From: Henriciella algicola
GTDB taxonomy: Bacteria; Pseudomonadota; Alphaproteobacteria; Caulobacterales; Hyphomonadaceae
Direction of reading: 5' to 3'
DNA: 64,000 nucleotides
Assembly (NCBI RefSeq): GCF_003576245.1
Contig: NZ_QWGA01000007.1
Location: 186,001 to 250,000 of the forward strand
Shown here: piece after piece, positions 11,331-20,322 of the stretch
Numbering within the stretch: the first letter of the stretch is position 1
How the letters are laid out: each line of letters begins with the position of its first letter
Program-made: the position numbers and the translations under genes
The notes under the pieces: generated by a model
What the model was told of the DNA's origin: nothing
What the model saw: only the letters and a program-made list of their open reading frames with translations
Database searches by the model: none

Positions 11331-12206
11331 ATGGCACATGATGAAGTGAAACATGACTATCACCTCGTGAACCCATCTCCCTGGCCACTGCTGGGGTCGA
11401 TGGCGATGGTTGTGCTGGCGGTAGGCGCCGTATCATACATGAAGGGGCTTTTCGGTATTCCGGAAGGTTCGCCTTGGCTCATGCTGATTGGCCTCGGCTT
11501 TGTCGGCTATGTGATGTTCGGCTGGTGGCGCGAAGTCATCAAGGAAAGCAAGGCAGGCGACCACACGCCGGTCGTCTCCATCGGTCTCAAATACGGTATG
11601 GTCCTCTTCATCGCGTCGGAGATCATGTTCTTCGTTGCGTGGTTCTGGAGCTTCTTCGAATTCGCCATCTTCCATGGTGCGCGCGTTGGTGACTCCTTTG
11701 ATGCAGCAAACCCGCTTTACGCTGAGGCGCTTCAGGCAGTTGGCGGCCAGTGGCCACCCGCAGGCGTTGAGCTCTTTGACCCATTCCATCTGCCGCTCAT
11801 GAACACGCTGGTTCTGCTGCTTTCGGGCACGACCGTCACGGCAGCCCACCACGCTCTGCAGCACGATAACCGCAAGACGGCTATCAACATGCTGGCAATC
11901 ACGGTTCTGCTCGGCATCTTTTTCACCGGTCTCCAGATCCTCGAATACTCGCATGCTGGCTTCAGCTATGACGGCACGCTCTACGGCTCTGCGTTCTTCA
12001 TGGCGACCGGCTTCCATGGTGCACACGTCGTCATCGGGACGATCTTCCTCGCGGTCTGCCTCATTCGTCTGATGACAGGCGGCATGTCGGCCAAGAAGCA
12101 CCTGGGCTTTGAGTTCGCGGCCTGGTACTGGCACTTCGTTGACGTCGTGTGGCTGTTCCTCTTCGCATTCGTCTACGTCATTCCTTACCTGGTGCTCGGC
12201 CACTAG
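11331..12206 (+). CDS. ctaE: Cytochrome c oxidase subunit III
   Basis: The third core subunit of the aa3 oxidase, which stabilises the catalytic subunit during turnover and binds lipids. The 291-residue product has seven hydrophobic helices, with the family landmarks [16 protein letters not shown] at the N-terminus, [27 protein letters not shown] and the C-terminal [14 protein letters not shown]. The ATG at 11331 lies 71 bases after ctaG behind a GATTCCGGGCA stretch without a strong ribosome site. A terminator follows 35 bases after the stop. Confidence 0.97.
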   Translation: MAHDEVKHDYHLVNPSPWPLLGSMAMVVLAVGAVSYMKGLFGIPEGSPWLMLIGLGFVGYVMFGWWREVIKESKAGDHTPVVSIGLKYGMVLFIASEIMFFVAWFWSFFEFAIFHGARVGDSFDAANPLYAEALQAVGGQWPPAGVELFDPFHLPLMNTLVLLLSGTTVTAAHHALQHDNRKTAINMLAITVLLGIFFTGLQILEYSHAGFSYDGTLYGSAFFMATGFHGAHVVIGTIFLAVCLIRLMTGGMSAKKHLGFEFAAWYWHFVDVVWLFLFAFVYVIPYLVLGH

Positions 12207-12240
12207 GAGGACTGATTGGCTGGCAATTTGTCACCGATAG

Positions 12241-12273
12241 AAGCCGGGCTCGCTTGTCGATGCCCGGCTTTTT
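12241..12273 (+). terminator. Rho-independent terminator after ctaE
   Basis: AAGCCGGGC (12241-12249) pairs perfectly over nine bases with GCCCGGCTT (12262-12270) and runs straight into a five-T tract. It should end or weaken the structural part of the oxidase operon before the surf1-like gene. Confidence 0.85.
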
Positions 12274-12367
12274 GCAAGGCGCCTCTTCTTGCGGCAATTG
12301 CGGTCGCAGGCCAGCGAAAACGAACCGCAGTGAATTCCGATCAAGTCGCGCACGCCGGGTCCGCCCC

Positions 12368-13063
12368 ATGACCTTCAAACCCATGCCACTTCTATCGGTG
12401 CTGACAATTGCCAGCCTGATCATTCTCGTCATGCTCGGTAACTGGCAGTATGCGCGCTACGCTGAAAAGAAAGCGCAGGGGCAGGTCGAAAACGATCCGT
12501 TCCAAACGTTGAGTGTCGAAGTTGATACGTCGAATGCCGGGTTTGCTCAGCAAGTGTACGGCATTGTCGACGGCGAGGCGATCTGGCGACGCTATGTGCC
12601 CGGACGCATCAACGGGGAAGGCCCGGTCGTCCTGCTGCTATGGGACGCCGTCGCTGGCACCGATCCGATACCGCTTCAGATTTCTGACCTCAGCGACTTT
12701 GAAGGCCGTGCCAACGCGTTTGAGCGCCCGGCACAGAGAGGTGGCCTCGCAGGTGGCAGCAATCCTGAGCGCGACCTCTGGTATGGTTTCAATGCAGAGC
12801 TGATGCTGGACAATCTAGGCTATGCCCAAGAGTCCGGCCGCGTTGTGGAGCCCGACACCATGCGCGTCGTTCTCGGCGCTGACATGTCGCGTTCGCGCAC
12901 GACTGAAAATCCATATGCCATGCTGACCGGGCGGGACCCATTGCCGCCTGAACGCCACTTCGGCTATGCGCTCACCTGGTGGGGAATGGCGATCGGCCTG
13001 ATTGGGGTCTACATCGCTTTCCATCGCTCTCAGGGGCGGCTGAAGTTCGGAGGCAAATCGTGA
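12368..13063 (+). CDS. SURF1-family cytochrome oxidase biogenesis protein
   Basis: Surf1 proteins help insert heme a into subunit I. The 231-residue product has the family layout: an N-terminal membrane helix (MLGNWQYAR, matching the usual GxWQxxR end of helix 1), a periplasmic domain, and a second helix near the C-terminus preceded by the HFGYALTWWGMA segment that corresponds to the conserved HxxYAxTW motif. The mid-region is divergent: the usual RPVxxxGxY strand is replaced by less familiar sequence. ATG 12368 is chosen over the longer open frame, which has no hydrophobic start. It overlaps thrC by four bases, a coupling seen in other alphaproteobacteria. Confidence 0.85.
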   Translation: MTFKPMPLLSVLTIASLIILVMLGNWQYARYAEKKAQGQVENDPFQTLSVEVDTSNAGFAQQVYGIVDGEAIWRRYVPGRINGEGPVVLLLWDAVAGTDPIPLQISDLSDFEGRANAFERPAQRGGLAGGSNPERDLWYGFNAELMLDNLGYAQESGRVVEPDTMRVVLGADMSRSRTTENPYAMLTGRDPLPPERHFGYALTWWGMAIGLIGVYIAFHRSQGRLKFGGKS

Positions 13064-14445
13064 AATTCATTTCCACGCGTGGTCAGGCAGAGCCGGTCGG
13101 TTTTGTCGATGCATGCCTTTCAGGCCTTGCGCCTGATGGTGGTCTTTACGTGCCTGAAAGCTGGCCAGTCATCGAGCGTGCAACAGCCGATGAGAGCTAT
13201 GTCTCGGTCGCCAGCCGGGTAATCTCTGCATTTGCGGGCGATGAGCTTGCAAGCAAAACAATTGAAGGCATTTGCGAGCGGGCCTATTCCAGCTTCTCGC
13301 ATAAAAGCGTCGCCCCGCTCGTTCAGTGGGGCGCAAACCGCTTCATCATGGAGCTTCATCACGGGCCAACGTTGGCGTTCAAGGACGTCGCGATGCAGCT
13401 GATCGCCCAGCTATTCGATGAGGTTCTCTCCACGCGTGGCCTTCGGATGAGCGTCACTTGCGCAACATCGGGTGATACGGGCGGTGCAGCCGCTGCAGCT
13501 TTTGCCGGGGCGTCGCAGGTCGACCTCTTCATTCTGCACCCCTATGAGCGGGTTTCTCCAGTCCAGCGCCTGTTTATGACGACGACGGGCGCGGACAATG
13601 TGCACAACATCGCAATCGATGACGATTTCGATGTCTGTCAGGCCATCGTAAAATCCCTTTTTGCTGACCGCGACTTCGTCAATCAGACCTACCTGTCGGG
13701 CGTGAATTCGATCAACTGGGCGCGCATTGCGGCTCAGGCCGTCTATTATGCGACGACCCAGGCAGCGCTGGGCGCCGACCGCTCTCTTCGGTTTGTCGTG
13801 CCAAGCGGCAATATGGGCGACGCGCTGGCCGGCTATGTGGCTGCACGCTGCGGTCTTCTTTCAGGGTTTGAAGCTGTCTGCGCCGTCAATGGCAACGACA
13901 CGCTGCGTGTCCTGTTCGAGGAGGGGCGCATGCTGCGCAAGCCCGCTCTTGCAACGCCAAGTCCGGCCATGGACATCTCCGTGCCGAGTAATTTCGAGCG
14001 TCTCGCTTTCGAGGTAAGCGGCCGTGACCCGGAACTGGTGCGCGGACTTTATGACAGCTTCGCCCAATCCGGCGCTGTTGACCTTCCCGACCGTATCTCC
14101 GGCCCGCTGGGCTGCAGCGGCCTCTCTGCGGCGGCGGTTTCTGATGCAGAAACACTAGACGAGATGAATAAGGTCCATGATGAGACCGGCTGGCTCATCT
14201 GCCCGCATACGGCGGTCGGCACGCATGTTGCGCGGCGCAAGCCCGTCAGCGGCGATGTTACAGATGTGGTTCTTGCAACGGCGCACCCGGCAAAATTCCC
14301 TGAGACCATCAAGGAAGCGGTTGGACGCGCGTGCCCGCTGCCGGATCGTGTTGCAGGTCTGGCCGACCGCGTCGAACGCTTCGAGCGCCTGCCGTCAAAC
14401 GTGTCCGATGTTCGCCGCTACATCCTCGAAAATCGCCGCGCCTGA
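13060..14445 (+). CDS. thrC: Threonine synthase
   Basis: A PLP-dependent lyase that converts O-phosphohomoserine to threonine, the last step of threonine synthesis. The 461-residue product is of the long, proteobacterial/yeast-like class: it begins with the typical KFISTRGQAEPVGF..A...GLAPDGGLYVPE and carries the PLP lysine K108 in HGPTLAFKDVAMQ, with the TSGDTGGAA phosphate loop. GTG 13060 is the start: GGAGG sits nine bases upstream and the codon overlaps the surf1 stop. Homoserine dehydrogenase is encoded separately at 60.4 kb, so the pathway is split in this genome. Confidence 0.96.
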   Translation: MKFISTRGQAEPVGFVDACLSGLAPDGGLYVPESWPVIERATADESYVSVASRVISAFAGDELASKTIEGICERAYSSFSHKSVAPLVQWGANRFIMELHHGPTLAFKDVAMQLIAQLFDEVLSTRGLRMSVTCATSGDTGGAAAAAFAGASQVDLFILHPYERVSPVQRLFMTTTGADNVHNIAIDDDFDVCQAIVKSLFADRDFVNQTYLSGVNSINWARIAAQAVYYATTQAALGADRSLRFVVPSGNMGDALAGYVAARCGLLSGFEAVCAVNGNDTLRVLFEEGRMLRKPALATPSPAMDISVPSNFERLAFEVSGRDPELVRGLYDSFAQSGAVDLPDRISGPLGCSGLSAAAVSDAETLDEMNKVHDETGWLICPHTAVGTHVARRKPVSGDVTDVVLATAHPAKFPETIKEAVGRACPLPDRVAGLADRVERFERLPSNVSDVRRYILENRRA

Positions 14446-14484
14446 CGCTCGCCAGCGTCTGCGAATGGGGCTAGGTTCGGTCCG

Positions 14485-15510
14485 ATGTTGTCGGCTGACC
14501 CTCTCACGCTAGGCGAATGGTCATGGGATGCGCAGTCCTCGCGCCTCGCCATTCATATCGACGCGTCTACAGGGTATCAGGAGATTGACGGCGTCTGGAC
14601 CCTGCAATCGGTTTCCAAAGTACTGGCAGGCCTTAGCCATCAGAGGCTTCATCAGCTTTTTTCTGACGGGGCATCTGGTACGGACCCGGTCTCCTGCCGC
14701 CTGAAGCTTTCGACAGGCAAATCGCTGACCCTGACAGGGCAATTCAAAGCGGATGGGTCGGCGTCGGGCGTGCTGATGCGCCGGGGTGAAGCGGAAGAAT
14801 GGCTGGCCGACCCGTCAGGCGCAGAGCTGGAGGCCGCGTTCCAGCCAATCGTATCGCTCCACACCGGAGAGATTGGCGGTTTCGAAGCTCTGGCACGTTG
14901 GCCGAGAGCGAGTGCTGGCCACCCTTACAGCCCTGAAGACAGAGGGCTCGCAACGTCCATGTTGATGCGCGCCAGCGAGGCCTTGTCTGCGTGGATACGC
15001 GATAGCGGCCGGCAAGACCTCTTTGTGAACGTCAACGTGACAGCGCCAGACCTTGCTGAAGAAACGCTTGTCGCGTTGGTGGGCGACCTCATCGCGGGCC
15101 ACGACTTTTCGCCGGGTCAGTTGCGAATTGAGCTGACAGAACAGGCAGCACTACGTGACCCGGAGACGGCCCTTCGGACGGTTGAAGCATTGAAGGACGC
15201 CGGGGCAGGCGTCGTGCTTGATGATTTCGGCACCGGCCATTCGTCCTTTGAGTGGCTGGAAGCCTTGCCTGCGGATGGCCTCAAGGTGGATGCGGACCTC
15301 ATCAGAAAGCTTGAGCGCCCGCGCATGCAGACCATCCTGAAGGCCGTTACCGGACTTGCCCACGAGCTCGGCTTGAGCACGACGGCTGAGGGCGTCGAGG
15401 ATCTGGAGACCGTGGGACGTCTGAAATCACTTGGTTTTGACTTCGTGCAGGGGTTTGCTTTCTCAAGACCGCTGCCTGCGGCGCAGGCCGGCAAGCTCCT
15501 GAAAGCCTAA
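14485..15510 (+). CDS. EAL-domain cyclic-di-GMP phosphodiesterase with PAS-like N-terminus
   Basis: Hydrolyses the second messenger cyclic di-GMP, favouring motility over biofilm. The 341-residue protein has an EAL domain from about residue 112 to the end, with the residues required for catalysis visible: E134 in FEALARW, Asn in VNVNVT, Glu in ELTE, D246-D247 in DDFGTG, Lys in LKVDADLI, Glu in AEGVE and Gln in VQGFAFSRP. It should be active. The first ~105 residues have no membrane segment; the LGEWSWDAQSSRLAIH opening resembles the start of a PAS sensor domain, so a degenerate PAS is my inference. No GGDEF domain. It stands alone between thrC and the convergent yqgE. Confidence 0.9.
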   Translation: MLSADPLTLGEWSWDAQSSRLAIHIDASTGYQEIDGVWTLQSVSKVLAGLSHQRLHQLFSDGASGTDPVSCRLKLSTGKSLTLTGQFKADGSASGVLMRRGEAEEWLADPSGAELEAAFQPIVSLHTGEIGGFEALARWPRASAGHPYSPEDRGLATSMLMRASEALSAWIRDSGRQDLFVNVNVTAPDLAEETLVALVGDLIAGHDFSPGQLRIELTEQAALRDPETALRTVEALKDAGAGVVLDDFGTGHSSFEWLEALPADGLKVDADLIRKLERPRMQTILKAVTGLAHELGLSTTAEGVEDLETVGRLKSLGFDFVQGFAFSRPLPAAQAGKLLKA

Positions 15511-15514
15511 CCCT

Positions 15515-16075
15515 TTAGGCGTTCCCGCCCGCGCTGTGCAGCCGCGCAACATCAATGCCGATCAGTTTGAGCGCGGTTGACCATTTGGAGGCGTGGCCTG
15601 GCCCGAAAACGAGATCCGGGATCGGGTCGCTGACGATCCAGGCATTGTCGGCGATTTCGGTCTCAAGTTGTCCCGCGCCCCAGCCAGAATAGCCAAGCGC
15701 CATGATCGATTCCCGTGGCGCTTCGTCAGATGCGATGGCGACCAGCACATCACGCGTCGCCGTCAGGCAGAAGTCATGATTGATGGCCAGCGTGGCCCCC
15801 TCACAGTGGAAGTCATCGGTGTGGACCACAAAGCCCCGATCCGTCCCGACTGGGCCGCCATTCAGCACGGCGCTGTCTGGGATCTTGATATCCTGCTCGA
15901 TGCCAAGCTGCGACAGGAGCTGGGGCAAGGTGAGGTCATCAATCGGCTTGTTGAGGACAATACCCATCGCATATTCGGGCTCGTGCGCGCAGACGAGCAC
16001 AACCGACCTTGAAAACCGGGAGTCTCCGATTGAGGGCATGGCAATCAGTAGCTTGCCAGTCAGATCGCTCATCAT
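15515..16075 (-). CDS. YqgE/AlgH family protein
   Basis: A 186-residue member of the UPF0301/DUF179 family, widespread but with no settled biochemical role (AlgH was linked to alginate regulation in Pseudomonas). The N-terminal GKLLIAMPSIGDSRFSRSVV and the following GIVLNKP and GGPV segments are diagnostic. Two adjacent ATG codons (16075 and 16072) are possible starts; a GGAAAGGTGA stretch lies just upstream. It converges on the EAL gene with a four-base gap, and its start faces the divergent peroxiredoxin gene. Confidence 0.92.
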   Translation of the reverse strand: MMSDLTGKLLIAMPSIGDSRFSRSVVLVCAHEPEYAMGIVLNKPIDDLTLPQLLSQLGIEQDIKIPDSAVLNGGPVGTDRGFVVHTDDFHCEGATLAINHDFCLTATRDVLVAIASDEAPRESIMALGYSGWGAGQLETEIADNAWIVSDPIPDLVFGPGHASKWSTALKLIGIDVARLHSAGGNA

Positions 16076-16136
16076 GATCTGGTCACCTTTCCTTGGATGA
16101 AAGCTGACTCAGGCCCGGTGATTTATCAAGGTTCGA

Positions 16137-16165
16137 TTGAAAGCTTGCCCGCACTTGCATAAGAA
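16137..16165 (+). promoter_or_regulatory. Candidate sigma-70 promoter for the peroxiredoxin gene
   Basis: TTGAAA (16137-16142), a 17-base spacer and TAAGAA (16160-16165) give a plausible housekeeping promoter 28 bases upstream of the peroxiredoxin start, in the divergent region with yqgE. The -10 element is weak. Confidence 0.4.
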
Positions 16166-16192
16166 GCGAGCAGTTTCGCAAGGAGAAATTCA

Positions 16193-16675
16193 ATGACGAT
16201 CAAGCAAGGCGATAAACTTCCAGACGCCGTCCTGATGGAAATGACGGGCAATGGTCCTGAGCCACGCAAGACCGACGACATCTTCAAGGGCAAGACCGTC
16301 GCGCTCTTCGCCGTTCCAGGCGCTTTCACGCCAACCTGTTCAGCCAAGCACCTGCCGGGCTTTGTAGAGAAGTCCGAAGAGCTGCACGGCAAGGGTGTCG
16401 ATGACATTGTCTGCACGTCGGTCAACGATGTCTTCGTGATGAATGCCTGGGGCGAGTCGGCCAAGACCGGCGGCAAGGTCCGTATGTTGGCGGACGGCAA
16501 TGGCGCTTTCGCAAAGGCCATGGGCCTTGAGATGGATGCCAGCGGCTTCGGTATGGGTGAGCGGTCCAAGCGCTATTCCATGCTGGTGAAGGACGGCGTC
16601 GTCGAGCAGCTCAATGTCGAAGATGGCGGCGAATTCAAAGTGTCTTCGGCCGACTATCTTCTTGGCCAGCTCTAA
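16193..16675 (+). CDS. Peroxiredoxin, Prx5 subfamily
   Basis: A thiol peroxidase of the Prx5/redoxin type that reduces hydrogen peroxide and alkyl hydroperoxides in the cytoplasm, usually with glutathione/glutaredoxin as reductant. The 160-residue product has the peroxidatic cysteine C49 in GAFTPTCSAKHLPGF, the exact Prx5 active-site pattern, and a second cysteine C74 in DIVCTSVND, in the place of the non-resolving Cys found in many bacterial members. AAGGAG sits at ideal distance upstream. A terminator follows, so it is a single-gene unit. Confidence 0.95.
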   Translation: MTIKQGDKLPDAVLMEMTGNGPEPRKTDDIFKGKTVALFAVPGAFTPTCSAKHLPGFVEKSEELHGKGVDDIVCTSVNDVFVMNAWGESAKTGGKVRMLADGNGAFAKAMGLEMDASGFGMGERSKRYSMLVKDGVVEQLNVEDGGEFKVSSADYLLGQL

Positions 16676-16713
16676 GCCGAATTTAGGTCAGCAACACAGC
16701 TGACTCGGTCTAT

Positions 16714-16749
16714 AAACGGCGCATGCCTTCGAGGTGTGCGCCGTTTTTC
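16714..16749 (+). terminator. Rho-independent terminator after the peroxiredoxin gene
   Basis: AAACGGCGCA (16714-16723) pairs with TGCGCCGTTT (16737-16746), with additional CC/GG pairs flanking a short TTCGA loop, followed by a run of five T (16744-16748). Confidence 0.85.
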
Positions 16750-16761
16750 AATTTAGTCTTA

Positions 16762-16790
16762 TTGAAAAACGATGAAAACGCCCCGATATC
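16762..16790 (+). promoter_or_regulatory. Candidate sigma-70 promoter for the SPFH-NfeD pair
   Basis: TTGAAA (16762-16767), a 17-base spacer and GATATC (16785-16790) sit 28 bases upstream of the start codon and directly after the previous terminator, where a promoter is needed. The -10 match is partial. Confidence 0.4.
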
Positions 16791-16817
16791 AGTCCTAGGT
16801 TAAGGAGGAAAGCCTGG

Positions 16818-17783
16818 ATGGAACCATCTGTCATTGTCGTCATAGTCATTGCTGCAGTCGCGCTCATCGTGCTGGTTTCGGCCATCAAGGTCGTGCCGCA
16901 GGGATATAATTTCACGGTCGAGAATTTTGGTCGCTATACCAATACCTTGTCGCCCGGACTTCACTTCATCATTCCGTTCTATCAGCGCGTTGGCCGCAAG
17001 ATGAACATGATGGAAAGCGTGCTCGACATTCCAACGCAGGAAGTGATCACCAAGGACAATGCGATGGTGTCTTGTGATGCTGTCGTCTTCATTCAGGTGA
17101 TCGACCCGGTTTCGGCGGCCTACGAGGTCAACAATCTCCAGAACGCTATTCAGAACCTGTCCCTGACGAACATCCGGACGGTCGTCGGCTCGATGGATCT
17201 CGATGAAGTCCTGTCGAACCGCGACGAGATCAATGCGCGGCTTCTTTCAGTTGTCGATGCGGCGACGAACCCGTGGGGCGTGAAGGTCACCCGGATCGAA
17301 ATTGCCGACCTGACACCGCCGGCTGATATCACTGAGGCCATGGCCCGCCAGATGAAGGCCGAGCGCCTGAAGCGTGCCGAAATCCTCACTGCGGAAGGCG
17401 ACAAGCAGTCTGCCATTTTGAAGGCCGAAGGCGCCAAGCAGTCTCAAATCCTTGAGGCAGAGGGCCGCCGCGAAGCTGCGTTCCGCGACGCAGAAGCACG
17501 TGAGCGCGAAGCAGAGGCTGAGGCCAAAGCGACCGCCATGGTGTCTGAAGCCATCGCCAAGGGCGATGTGAACGCGATCAATTATTTCCTCGGCCAACAA
17601 TACGTCATGGCCTTCGAGAAGCTCGCAACGTCGCAGAGCAACAAGACTGTGATCATCCCGGCTGAGTTCAGCTCCATCCTCGGCACGATCGAGGGCATTC
17701 GTGGCCTCACTGAGAGCGCTGGCAAGTCGCTTGCCGCCAACGCAGGCGGTGCAGTCCCAACAACCCGCAGGCGGGAGGAATAG
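16818..17783 (+). CDS. SPFH/Band-7 (stomatin-like, QmcA-type) membrane protein
   Basis: A 321-residue stomatin/prohibitin-family protein with an N-terminal membrane helix (residues ~4-24), an SPFH domain (VPQGYNFTVENFGRYTNTLSPG onward in two blocks) and a long helical Ala/Glu/Lys-rich region (~175-245, repeats of LTAEGDKQSAIL, LKAEGAKQSQIL, LEAEGRREAAF) that forms the oligomerising coiled coil. Such proteins organise membrane microdomains and can influence FtsH-type proteases. A textbook TAAGGAGG ribosome site precedes ATG 16818. It is followed after two bases by an NfeD protein, the conserved SPFH-NfeD pairing. Confidence 0.93.
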   Translation: MEPSVIVVIVIAAVALIVLVSAIKVVPQGYNFTVENFGRYTNTLSPGLHFIIPFYQRVGRKMNMMESVLDIPTQEVITKDNAMVSCDAVVFIQVIDPVSAAYEVNNLQNAIQNLSLTNIRTVVGSMDLDEVLSNRDEINARLLSVVDAATNPWGVKVTRIEIADLTPPADITEAMARQMKAERLKRAEILTAEGDKQSAILKAEGAKQSQILEAEGRREAAFRDAEAREREAEAEAKATAMVSEAIAKGDVNAINYFLGQQYVMAFEKLATSQSNKTVIIPAEFSSILGTIEGIRGLTESAGKSLAANAGGAVPTTRRREE

Positions 17784-17785
17784 TC

Positions 17786-18265
17786 GTGGACGCACTCATT
17801 GACCTGATCTGGCCCCTCAGCGCCTGGCACTGGCTTGTCCTCGCGCTGGTCCTCCTCGCGATCGAGACGATGCTTGGCACGTTCGACCTGCTCTGGGTCT
17901 CGATTGCGGCCGGTGCAACGGCAGTGTTTTCAGCGTTCGCAATCATTGGAAGCCATAGCTGGCAGGGGCAGTTCCTGTTCTTTGCTGTCGCGGCTGTTGG
18001 ACTTGTCGTGCTTGGACGAACTGTCTTTGCGGACATGCGCAAGAAGGTTGCCGAGCATCCAACGCTGAACCGGCTGATGAGCCGCACCCTCGGTCAGCGC
18101 GCCACCGTGATCGCTGCTTTCGCGAACGGCCAGGGCAGGGTGCGCCTTGGCGACACCGAGTGGCCAGCCGAGACGACTGACGGCAGTAACCCGGACACGG
18201 GCGCGTCCGTCATTGTCGATGGGACTGAGGGCAACGGCCTCAAGGTGAAGCCAGCAAGCGCCTAG
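17786..18265 (+). CDS. NfeD-family membrane protein
   Basis: A 159-residue short NfeD protein without a protease domain: two or three hydrophobic helices in residues ~12-80 followed by a small OB-fold domain (LGQRATVIAAFANGQGRVRLGDTEWPAE), the part that is thought to bind the SPFH partner. GTG 17786 follows the upstream stop by two bases, with GGAGGAATAG as ribosome site inside the 3' end of the SPFH gene. The pair probably acts together at the membrane; the exact task is not known. It converges on xseA with a three-base gap. Confidence 0.92.
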   Translation: MDALIDLIWPLSAWHWLVLALVLLAIETMLGTFDLLWVSIAAGATAVFSAFAIIGSHSWQGQFLFFAVAAVGLVVLGRTVFADMRKKVAEHPTLNRLMSRTLGQRATVIAAFANGQGRVRLGDTEWPAETTDGSNPDTGASVIVDGTEGNGLKVKPASA

Positions 18266-18268
18266 ACC

Positions 18269-19708
18269 CTAGAAAAGATCGCCCTGTGGCGGTTCTTTGG
18301 CAGGCTTTGAAGGTGTTGGAGGGGACTTCGGTTTGGCGGCGCTTGGCTCGGACTTCCTGGTTGGCTTTGCCTCGCCTTCGATTACCGACGCGTCGACCAA
18401 GCCGTCGCTCAGCGTGATGCTCAGATGGTCGCCCGCCGACACGGTTTTCGACGACCGCAGAATTGCGCCATCTGCATTCCTTACCACGGAAAAGCCTCGA
18501 GCCAGCGTCGCCTGATAGGAGAGTGCTTCAAGCAAATTCGCGCCAGCCGAGAGTCGTTGCTTTCGCGTATCGATCAGGCGTTTCAGTGCAGGGCGCGCGC
18601 GCTTGGCCGTGTCCAGAAGCCGACGGCGGGCATCGCGCGCATCCTTGCTGAGCGGATCAGTGCGCAGGCGGCTTCCTGTCCGCGCGAGCTCAATATGCTT
18701 TGACTTGATGGCGCTAGAGAGCCCGCCGCGTAAGCCGGCGTCGAGGTAGTCGAGGCTCTGGCGCTTTTGCGCGATGAGGGTTTCAAGCTTCGGCAGGCGT
18801 GAGGCCCTTAGCCGGTCAGCGTCATGGCGAACCCGGCGCGACAGGGCCCGGGTCAGGCTTTGCGCGCGCTCTTCAATCGCCATCATCAGATCAGAGCGCA
18901 CCGGTACAGCAATCTCTGCCGCGCCCGTAGGGGTCGGCGCGCGCGCGTCGGACACGAAGTCGATGAGCGTGGTATCCGTCTCATGGCCGACTGCGGAAAT
19001 CAGGGGGATCTTACTCTCGAATGCCGCGCGAACCACGTTTTCTTCGTTGAATGGCCAGAGGTCCTCGATCGAGCCGCCGCCGCGTCCGACAATCAGCACG
19101 TCCGGGCGATCGCCCTCTGGCATGGCGTTGAAACCGCGAATGCCCGCTTCAATCTGCGCGGCGGCGCGGTCGCCTTGCACCAGCGCAGGCCAGAGAATGA
19201 CGCGTACCGGAAAGCGCTCGCGGATCCGGTGCAGGATATCGCGGATGACAGCACCTGTCGGGCTGGTCACCACGCCGACCGTCCTTGGCAGGAAGGGAAG
19301 TGGCTTCTTGTGCCGCTCATCGAACAGGCCTTCAGAGGCGAGCTTCTTCTTGCGCTCTTCGAGAAGCGCCATGAGCGCGCCAGCGCCAGCCGGGCGCATG
19401 AAGTCGGCGATGAGCTGATAGTTCGATCGTCCCGGATAGGTTGAGAGCCGGCCTTCCGCGACGACCTCCAGTCCTTCCTCCGGCTTGAACGGAAGGCGCT
19501 GCACCGAGCCCTTCCACATCACCGTATTCAGGACAGCCTTGTCGTCCTTGATGTCGGCGTACATGTGCCCCGAGCGCGCAATTGTGACTCGCCCGAGCTC
19601 ACCGCGCACACGCACATGATCATAGGTCGTTTCAATGGTGCGCTTGAGCGCCCCGGCGAGTTCGGAGACAGAAAGCTCAACGAAGTTTGACGGGGGTGTT
19701 TCACTCAC
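18269..19708 (-). CDS. xseA: Exodeoxyribonuclease VII large subunit
   Basis: The catalytic large subunit of ExoVII, which degrades single-stranded DNA in both directions to oligonucleotides; it needs the small XseB subunit, which is not in this window. The 479-residue product has the N-terminal OB-fold (VRGELGRVTIARSGHMYADIKDD), the catalytic core with GVVTSPTGAVIRDILHR, GRGGGSIEDLWPFNEE and SAVGHETDTTLIDFVSD, a long coiled-coil region (~270-400), and a C-terminal segment with LARGFSVVRN. The extreme C-terminus is Lys/Pro-rich. The stop is three bases from nfeD on the other strand. Confidence 0.96.
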   Translation of the reverse strand: MSETPPSNFVELSVSELAGALKRTIETTYDHVRVRGELGRVTIARSGHMYADIKDDKAVLNTVMWKGSVQRLPFKPEEGLEVVAEGRLSTYPGRSNYQLIADFMRPAGAGALMALLEERKKKLASEGLFDERHKKPLPFLPRTVGVVTSPTGAVIRDILHRIRERFPVRVILWPALVQGDRAAAQIEAGIRGFNAMPEGDRPDVLIVGRGGGSIEDLWPFNEENVVRAAFESKIPLISAVGHETDTTLIDFVSDARAPTPTGAAEIAVPVRSDLMMAIEERAQSLTRALSRRVRHDADRLRASRLPKLETLIAQKRQSLDYLDAGLRGGLSSAIKSKHIELARTGSRLRTDPLSKDARDARRRLLDTAKRARPALKRLIDTRKQRLSAGANLLEALSYQATLARGFSVVRNADGAILRSSKTVSAGDHLSITLSDGLVDASVIEGEAKPTRKSEPSAAKPKSPPTPSKPAKEPPQGDLF

Positions 19709-19714
19709 GCCTGA

Positions 19715-20167
19715 TCAGTCCTCGGTATTGCGGCCGATCTGGCTCTCGCTGGCAGCTGCTGGCTGGATGGCCGCTTTCAGGGCGCCAGAGATGCGCGTCA
19801 TCATGAATGTGCCAGAGCTTTCTGCTGGATCGTCAAAGAACCAGACGCCGCTGATGACGCAGCATTCGGGATCCGTATCGCCCTGATAGCGCAACAGCTC
19901 CAGGCTGCCGTCCGGTCCTGCCGTTTCGATCTTGGTAAATCTGACGTCCAGCCCACGCCGCTCGCCGATAATCTCAGAGGTGCACTCACCGTCCGGTTCC
20001 ATGCTGGTGATATCATCCTCAAGCACAGAGCCTGTGATGGTGCCCTCATCCTCGGAAATCCACGCCGTAAAAGGTACGGCGTCATCGGTGAGGTCATAGG
20101 CGTAGAAGCCGGTCCAGAGGCCGCTAAGATCGTGGCTGGGCGTGCGGGCGGAATAGGGTTTGGTCAT
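19715..20167 (-). CDS. Uncharacterised small protein (SGLWTGFYAY type)
   Basis: A 150-residue acidic protein with no signal peptide or membrane segment. The N-terminal HDLSGLWTGFYAYD followed by alternating short strands, a GTITGSVLEDD turn and VISGVWFFDDP suggests an all-beta, possibly lipocalin-like or small barrel fold; this is a guess from the strand pattern. It lies directly upstream of xseA in the same direction with a six-base gap, so it is likely co-transcribed. I do not recognise a family with known function. Confidence 0.65.
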   Translation of the reverse strand: MTKPYSARTPSHDLSGLWTGFYAYDLTDDAVPFTAWISEDEGTITGSVLEDDITSMEPDGECTSEIIGERRGLDVRFTKIETAGPDGSLELLRYQGDTDPECCVISGVWFFDDPAESSGTFMMTRISGALKAAIQPAAASESQIGRNTED

Positions 20168-20322
20168 CTAACCTGAGCTTGCCTCGCGACAGGCGCTATC
20201 ATCAAGGGCTGATCTCCAGTCATCCCACAATTATTTGTCGCGGCTCTCCAGCCGGTCGCCGCCGTCAGTCAAGCGGGCAAGAAGCCTTGATCCATCGGGA
20301 AATCGCGTTCATCACCCCTGCC

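Noticed and set aside
11433-12203. 256-codon minus-strand frame
   Set aside because: Antisense to ctaE; same shadow composition.
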